From: Bigelowiella natans CCMP2755 | Lineage: Eukaryota; Cercozoa; Chlorarachniophyceae | Direction: 5' to 3' | Assembly (NCBI GenBank): GCA_000320545.1 | Contig: ADNK01001089.1 | Coordinates: 22,501 to 63,330 of the forward strand | Length of the DNA: 40,830 nucleotides | Shown: piece after piece, positions 32,801 to 40,830 of the stretch | Numbering within the stretch: the first letter of the stretch is position 1 | How the letters are laid out: every line of letters begins with the position of its first letter | Position numbers and translations under genes: made by a program | Notes under the pieces: model-generated | Told to the model about the DNA's origin: nothing | The model's input: the letters and a program-made list of their open reading frames with translations, nothing else | Database searches by the model: none

Positions 32801-35800
32801 ACGCAAGAGCCTACTAGCCCTACAGCTGCTACCCCATATCCGTCTGCGTATCCTACGCGTTTTCCAACCGCGGAGCCAACCCCATATGCGATTGGAGTAC
32901 CCACTCCCCAACCGACTCGCTTTCCAACGAGATTCCCCACGGACCCCCCCACCCGCTTCCCGACATTTGCGAGAAAAACACGTATGCCATCTGATGAGCC
33001 AACAGCATATCCTACACCACAGCCCACGGCACAACCCAACAGCGCGCCAACAGGACCCACAGCATATCCAACGCGCTATCCTACCAGAAGGCCCACTCTC
33101 GCTCCATCTCTCGCTGCCAAACCACCAACCAACCAACGAAGATGCCAACAACTCTGTCCTGCAAACTCCCGCAGTACTTCGGTTATGGAATCAGGACAAT
33201 CGACTGCACTTCCGGCGGCACCCTTCCCAACTCCGAGCAGTGTGCTGTTGAATGTGACGATGGGTTTCAGCCCGCACAAACACCTGTCGAGAACATATTC
33301 AGTTGTAACAGGGGCAGTTTGTCTCGCCCCAGTCTTAAATGCGAGCCTGCTAACTGTACGCTCCCTGCAACGTTCGGCAGTAACATTGTGAGCTCCGGGG
33401 GACCTAATGGTTGCACTGCAGGCCAGACGCTTGCTGGCGGGGGATATTGTCGGGTCGCATGTGCCGCAGGATTCGTTCCAACCGGCGGCTACCCACATTA
33501 TGCGTGCAAGGGAGAACTATACGCGCCGACGCTGACGTGCCAGGCCAGTCAGGCCACCACGCAGCCTCAGATATGCACACTACCTGATGTGCTAAATTCC
33601 GGCATTGCACTAGATGTCAATGACGAAAGCGTGTGTGCTGGTGGCAAGATATTACAGGCGGGACAGTCCTGCACCGTGTCGTGCATGCAAGGCTGGTACC
33701 CACGTAACAAGGGGATGACTAGCACCTTTAGCTGCTCTCAAACCGGTGAGTTGATGACGGCCTCACTCTCCTGCCTCTCGTGTGAAATCGACGAGCCCGC
33801 TGTCGAGGTGCAGATTTACGGTCAGGAGAATCGCACCGTCTACAACACCTTTGACCTCAAAATCGGTGCACTAGCAAAGATAAAAGCGTGCCGCCCCTCT
33901 GCACGCCGCTTTGAGTGGACGCAAACTTCTGGCCCCCAAGTCTTCATCGAAGTGATGGACCGCAAGTATCTGACGATCCCCAAACTAACATTCAGTCCCG
34001 ACAGCACCTATTGCTTCCAGTTGTCCTTCTCAGTTTCAGCTCAGCAGGCTGGCCTTGGACCATGGACGGGAACCGCCACAGATTCTACCTGTATCACAGT
34101 CATCGAACGCGCTGTTGTCGCAAAGATTCGCGGCGGGAAGAGGAAGGTAGCAGTGGACAGGTCGTTTATCTTGGACGGATCCCTGTCCTACGACCCTGAA
34201 AAGGCGAGAGAAAATTGGAAGGAGCTTCAGTACGTCTGGCGGTGCGATCCGACTGACGGCACCACAGAATGCTTCACCGGATCTGCAGCTCCAGTCGACA
34301 TGACTAGCAGTATACTCAATGTTCCTGCCAATGCCCTTCTGGGCGATATGGAGTACAAGTTCACTCTCACAGTGACCTCCGACGTGCGGAGTCGCAGCCA
34401 GGCCACTCGTGTCTACGTGAAAGTATCAAATAGCCCAGTAATTGCTGTGGATGCTGAGATTAGGTCGAACACCATCGAGCTTGATGGTGGCGATGTGATG
34501 CGCGTCAGCCCCTCAAGAGCAATCAAGGTAATGGCTAAATTTTCTGGAGAGGACCTCACGTTCCTGCCCAACTATGGATTCTTCTGGAATTGCAGCGATA
34601 TCAACCTCCCAACCAACCTGCTCTATAGACCCGGCCTTGTGATTCCAGCAAATGCTCTACTCGCCGGCTCGACGACTACGTGCAAGGTGCAGGTCACTGA
34701 TCCCCTCCGCAACCGCGCCGGGGAGAGCTCGGTGACCATCCAAGCGAACTCGCCCCCTGAGGGAGGTTCCTGCGAAGCCACCGTCAACAATGGTACTAGC
34801 CTTGATATCGATCACTTCTCCTTCAGTTGCTCCGATTGGAGCGACCCGGACAGTGGCGACGCTCCTCTGTGGTATCGATTCGTGCTGATGAAGGTTGATA
34901 CTGATGGTGCTCTGGTCGATGACGTATCCCTCTCCAATTGGATCGAGCAGTCGAGCTTCACAGCATCCTCTATTTCCGCGGGAGAAGCAAACACTTACTA
35001 CAGGAAAAGCGTAAGTGAGAGGGGGGGGGGTAAAGGAAGGTTGAGCTGTATCATGCTATGTGTGATGATAGATGTCTTTACATCGTGATTCCGACACACG
35101 CGCACGCTCACACACATGCACACACACGATTAACATCGTTTTACCCTCAATTGCAGATTCGCGTCTATGTGCGAGACAGCGCTATTGGAATTCAAGCTTT
35201 CACGTACACCGACCTGATTGTCAGCGTGTACCCCCCAGGGCGATCCTCCCTCTCCACAAATGGCGGGGTTGAGAACGTTGCCAGCGATCTTATTGACGAG
35301 CAGGTCAGCACAGCCGTGGAGGAAGGGGACATTTCAAAGGCGGTGTCCATGGTGTCCACAATCGTCAACTTACTCGAGGAGGATGATGAGGACCAATCGA
35401 GCGGATCAGCCGTTAACAAGACTGCTAAGATTCTGCGAAACAAGTCTATCAAACAGAAGCTTCTGAAATCGTCCAAGAGCGTTGTATCGAACGCTTCCAG
35501 CGAGGCCGAGGTAGAACAGGGTTCATCGCTCCTGAGAAGTATCGCCTCTAAACCCTCAGAAATTTCTGAGGAGATGCAGGAGGAACTCATGGAAACCACC
35601 CAGAAGATGTTGAAAAATATCAAGACTAACGACCTCCCCGTCTCGGCGAACGTAGCTAAGGACATCCTCGAGTCCACAACAAACGTCATGCTCGCCACCA
35701 AAGTAACTGATAACGGAACAGTCACCACCGACGACTCCGCTTCCGAAGCAAGCCAACTCACCACTGAGGAGAAATCCAGGCGCGCGAATCTGGCAAGGCA

Positions 35801-36755
35801 GTACACGGACACTTTGTCGGACGTAACTACTTCGCTTGCGAAGAGCCTCGTCCCCGGTGAGAGTACAAGCGTCTCGACAGGTGATGTCGAACTGGTCACG
35901 GAGAAGCAATACACTGACTCGATGAAGACAACCGCCACCACCTTCAAAATCAATTCAACAGGTAGCAGCAGCAACAAACCTGCACCCTCCTTCACTGTAT
36001 CCCCCAACGTTTTTAACACCAGTAACTTCACGGGCGTGGAGATCCTGACCACCGAGTTCTATAAGATGAATGTCAACATCTTCTCGTTCGCCGAGAAGAA
36101 TACGACAAGCAAATCTGGACCTGAGTCCGAGATCGTCGCCCTCTCCTTCAAGAACGATGATGGCTCTGAGATCAAGGTAAACGGCTCCGCGCCAATCGAG
36201 ATCACAATCCCTATGAAGGAGGACACCACATCGACAATTCCCACCAGCTCGCCCACTTCCGCCCCAACAGCACCGGGGGGGAATGCAGTAAACTACACCC
36301 GCCAATGTCGTTACTTTGACGAAAGCAGGAACGAATGGTCCAACGAGGGCTGCACGGTGAAGGAGGTGCATTCTACCCGCACTGTATGCACCTGCACGCA
36401 TTTGACAGCTTTCTCGAGCGCGGACGTGGATAGTAGCAACGGTGGAAGTGGAGGTGGAAGTGGAGGTGGAAGTGGAGGTGGAGGTGGAAGTGGAGGTGGA
36501 AGTGGAGGTGGAGGTGGAGGTTCGGCCGTCGAATCCGAGGGGAGCACCGCAAAGAAGGGTGATAATCTTCTGATCGTTTTCATCGTGATTGCAGTCGTCG
36601 GGGCTCTGTGTCTCGGAGGAGCTGCGTGGAAGTTTATGAACAGATCTCGCCCCGCCCAGAGTAGCCAAAACAATGGTGCGCTGGGAAAGGAGAGCATGGA
36701 GCTCAGTCCCGTTGGAAAATCTCTTGGAGGAATTAACGCACAACCTGTTATTTGA
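29858..36755 (+). CDS. REJ/GPS surface protein with Reeler-like head and repeat stalk (frame broken twice)
   Basis: Exons 29858-30001, 30066-30176, 30231-30326, 30398-30478, 30645-35010 and 35157-36755. A signal peptide (LWPFLSLLLLAGGVEA) precedes a Reeler-like domain (CSISGLPQQYSPSTSYQITV, then FEWVSPSTGMGTVTVKALC). A long YPGSSPAS stalk, a PT-rich stalk (YPTRFPTAEPT) and three Cys-rich sushi-like modules follow (about 33160-33780), then a REJ-type region (RFEWTQTSGPQ and LDGSLSYDPEK...YVWRC). A GAIN-like segment ends in a GPS motif (CRYFDESRNEW, then CTCTHLTAFSS, with cleavage expected between HL and T). A Gly/Ser linker, one helix (LLIVFIVIAVVGALCLGGAAW) and a 40-residue tail close it. The polycystin channel part is absent. 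The frame changes near 31945 and again near 33125, both in tandem repeats, so the copy is either broken or misassembled. Confidence 0.82.
30668..32650 (+). repeat. 24-bp coding minisatellite (YPGSSPAS)n
   Basis: About 2 kb of tandem 24-base units coding YPGSSPAS, or YPGSNPAS when AGC is replaced by AAC, with occasional 12-base half units coding YPGS. Units differ mainly at third positions, consistent with selection on the peptide. Long minus-strand ORFs over this stretch are shadows of the repeat. A 13-base shortage near 31945 changes the frame. Confidence 0.95.
36441..36522 (+). repeat. Coding Gly/Ser linker repeat (GGAAGTGGAGGT)n
   Basis: Codes a flexible (GGSG)n/(GGGG)n linker between the GPS motif and the membrane helix of the surface protein. 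A copy-number change here would alter the linker length without breaking the frame when whole codons are gained or lost. Confidence 0.9.
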
Positions 36756-37866
36756 GACGTGAAAATCAAGCGAATTTCGCTCATATGAATGATTGTGGGT
36801 GAAAGCCAGCACAGCTCTGGAATCTCGTTTCATAATTTTGTATTAACCTGTCTTGGTGTGTCGTTTTCGCCCTTTTTGATGCTCCTCTGAAAGCCAAGAG
36901 AAGATGGGGTGATTTCTAGTGTCCGTTAAAGCAGAAGATGAAATGCACATATTTTTTATTTTTTGGTATGTGAAATCTTCTTCATGCGTTTTGCTTACGA
37001 ATTACCACATTTACATTTAACCTTGCGAACACGCCACTAGTCGCCCTACCCTCTACTCCGGACAAATTGTACAATCCTCTCACAATGGTGGCGCTACCAT
37101 GCAACACACAACATGGCCACGTTGCATGTGCACAAATTGAAGAAACGATGCAGCCATGCTAGCAAGCGGCCGTCGTCATGGACACAGAATGCAAACACGT
37201 GTATACGTGAGCAGCCTTGCTAGCTTGTGCGTGTCCGAACTCAAGCACATGAGTTGTCACTGCGCACAAACTACAGGCAACACCATGAACTGCGATGTGT
37301 GCGCAAAACATCTCTAGATCTAGTGAAATGTTGTTTGGTGCATTTGTGTGGAAACGAAAGCTCACATGCACACAAAAGGCATGCACATGTAGGGCATTGG
37401 TACATGTGTGTTTACGCATGTGCCGTGCCAGAGCCTCTAGACTCTGGTCACATGCTAGCATGCCTTGACGTGTGCACACATGATCGACGAGCTTGATGAC
37501 TTTGACACAAATTTGCTAGCTTATAAGCTTCATGTTGACAGCACATTGAATGCAACGATCGCATGCACGCAAGGTCAATCAATTCATTGTGTTGCCACAT
37601 CATTTGCTGCTGCCACTTAGCATGGCAAGCCCGCTCAACATGAACCCACATCCACATTACCATTTAAACCTAGTTAGATGTAGAAGGGCATTTGACATAG
37701 TTTTATTTATGAGAGAAGGAATCCAGGCGTAAGATGGAACCAAGCTACGCCCTAACCTTCATGTTGAGGTACTACTTGAAACTTGCCAGGGTTTTTTAGC
37801 GACGATAGAAAACGAAGAGAACATAGATTGAGACTGAAGAGTAATGCTGTTGCTCCCTCATTCCTT
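36756..37866. other. Convergent spacer rich in CATG/GCTAGC words
   Basis: No supported gene. From about 37030 to 37690 the sequence is packed with CATGCTAGC, GCATGC, CACATG and TGCACA words, including the palindrome CATGCTAGCATG at 37451-37462. ORFs on both strands have Cys/His-rich, non-conserved translations. No clear AATAAA follows the surface-protein stop. Confidence 0.45.
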
Positions 37867-38448
37867 CTACACATTCCGTACACAACACGCTGCCGGTATA
37901 GTACCAAGGCAACCTAAAGCAAAAATCCAGGCAGATCCGACGATCAAGGACCCCACGATGCCAAGGACAAACCCGGAGCCAAACCAAAGAAGCTCAAAGA
38001 ATAACGCTGAGCCTGCACCTGCTGAATTGAAGTGCCTGCCATTGGAGTACCACATCTTCTCCTGCTCGTTCAGCCAGTATGCGAGAGCACATGGAGCAGA
38101 GAAAGCTACGGTCGACAAGGCCACAAAGCTCGCTGACGATGCGAACGCCTGAATGAGATGAACAAATACATGTTAGTAGGCGTAGGTAGCATCATTAGTG
38201 CCAAGATGGATTGCAAAAAGACAGTTGTAGAGGTGCAAGGGCCTTCTTTTACGATCGTTGTGTGATGACGATTGTTTATTGTTACTTTGATGACGATTCT
38301 GCCGCTGCAACATTGGAGCACGGGCAGTAAAAACAAAGACGGTAAAAGAACCGAATGGATTTCTCACTTGCGACAACCTTCTGACCATGTCGCAACCTGT
38401 CTTCATACTGCCCTCCTGAAAATGAATCAAGAGGCGGATGGATGTCAT
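37867..38448 (-). CDS. Small membrane protein of unknown family
   Basis: Two exons, 38448-38368 and 38148-37867, join in phase to 120 residues. The first exon codes MTSIRLLIHFQ followed by MKTGCDMVRRLSQ. The second opens with SFVALSTVAFSAPCALAYWL, has a short polar loop (NEQEKMWYSNGRHFNS), and then two hydrophobic stretches, LFFELLWFGSGFVLGIVGSL and WIFALGCLGTIPAACC. Two to three membrane helices are likely. The exon 1 donor (CGCAA|GTGAG) and exon 2 acceptor (CATTCAG) are good. The start codon is uncertain because the open frame continues upstream. I do not recognise the family. It lies downstream of the DNA ligase on the same strand, with 875 bases between. Confidence 0.55.
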
Positions 38449-39322
38449 CTTGGCACGCACTGGGACACGTGCGAGAGCTCATTTATCTGAACCGGCATGT
38501 CGCCATCAAAGGAATTGGTATGGGCATGCATCTTTCGTCATCTTGCGAGCGTGCGTGGGTGGTGGGAAAGACGCAGTGAGAACGCTAGAATGACTCATCT
38601 GCGAGACACGCGTAGCAAGTCCAGCAGCACGTTTGAGACATCTAGACAACATGCTAGCATGCAACTTGCATGACCCCATCGGCTGTAGTAGCGCTGCGCT
38701 ACAACTCATCCATCAATCTTCGTGCCAGCGATGTGCGCACATGATTCCAGTTCCAGAAACAAATTGTTCCAATTTACTAGACGTTTTCATTCTCATTGAC
38801 ATAGATGGAGCCATGCTAGCATGCCCATCTCAGATAGATCACACACGCCGACTTAGCAAAGCATGGCGAGATGGGTACATTTGTGCACGCAGGCGCACGA
38901 TAATTACTAGGTATCTTTTAAAAGTTTTTCCGCAAATTTGTCATTCTTAGCTGCACCCACTCGCACGCCAAATATAGGGGGAAACGGGGGTTTCCCTTTT
39001 TTTGTTTTTCCAGAGAACTTGACTGTGAATATGGAGCCTAGGGTTAGAGGGTTACAGCGTTGTTGATGGGACAGGTGGTTCCGGACGTAAAATGGAATCC
39101 CGTTTTGGACCCTTGGGGGAAGGGGGCCGGCCTGTCCATAGTATTCACATGTGCTTTCCTTTTTTTACCCCCCCCAAATACCCTCCCGCTTTAGAAACGT
39201 AATTTTTCCCTGAACCAATATTAAATGTTGTAGAATGGGTGGGGGTCCCAAGGGAAGCTTATTATTGGGGGGGGGGGGGGGGGGAGGGAGATCGGATGAA
39301 ATTTGCAAGTCATGATAACGAC
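38449..39322. other. Spacer with repeat words and homopolymer-rich sequence
   Basis: 38500-38900 repeats the CATGCTAGCATG palindrome (38650-38661 and 38812-38823). 38960-39290 is unlike its neighbours: homopolymer runs of T, C and G, including a G run of about 16 at 39268-39284, and a telomere-like string TAGGGTTAGAGGGTTA near 39038-39055. No exon for the ligase OB-fold was found here. Confidence 0.45.
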
Positions 39323-40166
39323 CTTCAGCAGAGTCTTGCTGCGGCTACGGACATACTTTGAATGAGGCTTTCTCAGCATCAAACCCTTCGCACCGTCTTT
39401 CGACATCCTTTCCAGCTCAGCCTGTCAACATTTATGTACACACGCATGTTGATAATTGCAGCCGCACGCCACAAAAAAGGAAATGAAAAAGAAGGAGAAG
39501 AAGAAATAGAATAAGGACCTCCAGATGCTCTTGGCCCTTGCATCGGGTGTGCTGCACAACACGCAGGTAGGCGTTTTGTTTCTTCTCCGCCTGGCCTCTG
39601 ACTCTTTCTAGCCTTTTCTCAAAAGGAATATCTAGTGAAGGAGCGTCGAATACTTCGTAAGTCAGCTTCTGCCATTGTTCATCGCCACCCGCAAACGACT
39701 GCACAATTTTGGAGGTTGCTTGGTATCTGTGGAGGGGGGGATGGGGGAGGAGTAGCAGAAGAGTCTTATATCCCATGATCTCCTGCTAATGCTGCGAGCA
39801 GACAATAATTTGCTTTGTATGGTGCATGCCTCTAGTGATTGTGCATGGGTTGTCATTGTTTGTTGTTGTCGTATCTGAGTGATATTGTCACAAATCACGA
39901 CTACTTACTCGTTGTGGTCTCCAATTAATTCTCCGTCAAGGTGCAGGTCCGTTGGTAGGCCCTCTGTGAACCACGTGGGAGCGCTCAACTTGGCGCCGTT
40001 GCGCGATAGGAGCTGTAAACCATCCCAGTACGCACGGATTCTAAGCAAGGCACGGAGAAGAAAATACTCATTTCGTTAGCAAGATGGAACTAAGTTAAAC
40101 TACGGGTGGTCATCTCACTAGAGCAGCGGCGGAGTGGTGGTTAGATCAGATCATTCGTCATCGTTC

Positions 40167-40199
<33 letters not shown>

Positions 40200-40476
40200 C
40201 TGCACATACCCATCCAGCTTCTCACTCATCCACCAACCGGTGACGTTCTCCCCTTTCCATTGGTGTGGAAGCAGTACTCCTCGTGTGCGTGTGGTGGTGC
40301 TTCTTCCTGCTTCCTTGACACTTTTATCTCCTCCTCCTTGCCCGTCCCCTAGAAGCTTGTGCGTGTGGAACATCGTGCCGACGTGCACAATGTACATGAT
40401 GATGATCTCGGCCAGGAGCCAGTAGGCGCCTTCCTGGAACGTAGGCTTCACTAGCAGGACAGTGCTGTCGGGCAGC
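39323..40476 (-). CDS. ATP-dependent DNA ligase, 5' partial, OB-fold not found
   Basis: Four exons join in phase: 40476-40210, 40040-39909, 39726-39519 and 39421-39323. The nucleotidyltransferase domain is clear: WWMSEKLDGIRAYWDG (motif I; the Lys of EKLDG takes AMP), LSRNGAKLSAPTWF (motif Ia), LHLDGELIG (motif III), YEVFDAPSLDIPFEKRL (motif IIIa), DGAKGLMLRKPHSKY (motif IV), and TLLK, the start of motif V. It resembles compact bacterial and algal-virus ligases rather than LIG1. The frame before motif I is continuous with a hydrophobic helix (AYWLLAEIIIMYIVHVGTMFH) behind a strong acceptor at 40477. The 5' exons are not identified and may lie beyond the window. After LLK no VK or OB-fold exon could be found down to 38.4 kb, so the copy may be truncated or the exon missed. 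Confidence 0.8.
40163..40199. repeat. (ATC)n microsatellite in a ligase intron
   Basis: A run of about twelve ATC units between the exon ending at 40210 and the next exon starting at 40040. Confidence 0.9.
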
Positions 40477-40482
40477 CTGAGG

Positions 40483-40516
40483 GAGGAGGAGGAGGAGGAG
40501 GAGGAGGAGGAGGAGG
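40483..40516. repeat. (GGA)n tract = polypyrimidine tract of a ligase acceptor
   Basis: On the minus strand this is a TCC run leading directly into CCCTCAG, the acceptor of the exon starting at 40476. The microsatellite is the polypyrimidine tract. Confidence 0.85.
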
Positions 40517-40830
40517 ATTGTTTGGGAAGGAAGAAATGAAGATAGGCATAGGAAAGATCGACTGATAAGATAAACTCGACGGAATGATTCGTCGAAAATG
40601 AAATTTTAATTAAAATTGCATCTCTTCGTCCCCCTCCCCCCTCCCTTTCGCACTCTTCTTCTAATTTGCATACATGCGCGACTGCAACAACAACAATAAC
40701 AACAAAGCAACTCCCCCCAACACCACACACACACACACACACACGCACTCTCACTCTAACACACACACATTCTCTGATCGAAATCAAACTTGATTTTTCG
40801 TGGTTATTGTTTTGCCAAACAACTGATTCC
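40517..40830. other. Right edge, probable ligase intron or 5' region
   Basis: Contains a CA run (about 40723-40744) and AT-rich sequence. No upstream ligase exon is recognised. The reading frame open across this part on the minus strand includes translated repeat and is not trusted. Confidence 0.4.

Noticed and set aside
35192-36052. 286-codon minus-strand ORF
   Set aside because: Shadow of the surface-protein exon; no splice or family support.
35955-36833. 292-codon minus-strand ORF with Thr-Ser repeat
   Set aside because: Antisense of the GPS region and the Gly/Ser linker repeat.

Overview
The window is nuclear DNA of a single-celled eukaryote. Almost every gene is cut by GT-AG introns, mostly about 40 to 600 bases long, that can be joined in frame, and introns and spacers are full of simple repeats. 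The TraB-family gene begins with a signal peptide followed directly by a Phe and a basic, Ser/Arg-rich stretch. That is the layout of plastid-targeting leaders in algae with a secondary red plastid. With the REJ/GPS surface protein and the PPEF phosphatase, this suggests a cryptophyte-like or similar alga. The lineage is inference.

Layout: a free-standing TPR protein (341-1469, +); a ferritin-like DUF455 protein (2077-3494, -) sharing a 131-base divergent promoter interval with a HAD-like protein (3626-4393, +); adenosine deaminase (4925-6589, -) with a probable GC-AG intron; an IQ/EF-hand PPEF-type phosphatase that joins across 23 exons to 661 codons (7518-13365, +); an intronless TraB-family protein (14917-16194, -); an unassigned two-helix membrane protein (16807-18347, +).

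From 19.6 to 29.1 kb the minus strand holds genes buried in microsatellites. Splicing by eye gives a SEC14/CRAL-TRIO lipid-transfer protein (19614-24309), a long low-complexity membrane ORF (24682-26559) and a PH-domain protein (27555-29081). They may be separate genes or parts of one membrane-lipid protein.

From 29.9 to 36.8 kb (+) lies a large surface protein: signal peptide, Reeler-like domain, 2-kb minisatellite stalk, PT-rich stalk, three sushi-like modules, REJ region, GPS site, Gly/Ser linker, one membrane helix and a short tail. Its frame is broken twice, both times inside tandem repeats. The right end carries a small membrane protein (37867-38448, -) and an ATP-dependent DNA ligase (39323-40476, -) in which no OB-fold could be found.

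The genes do not form an operon or one pathway; this is an ordinary eukaryotic gene neighbourhood. Exon borders were inferred from splice consensus, phase and family alignment made by eye from memory, with no database search.
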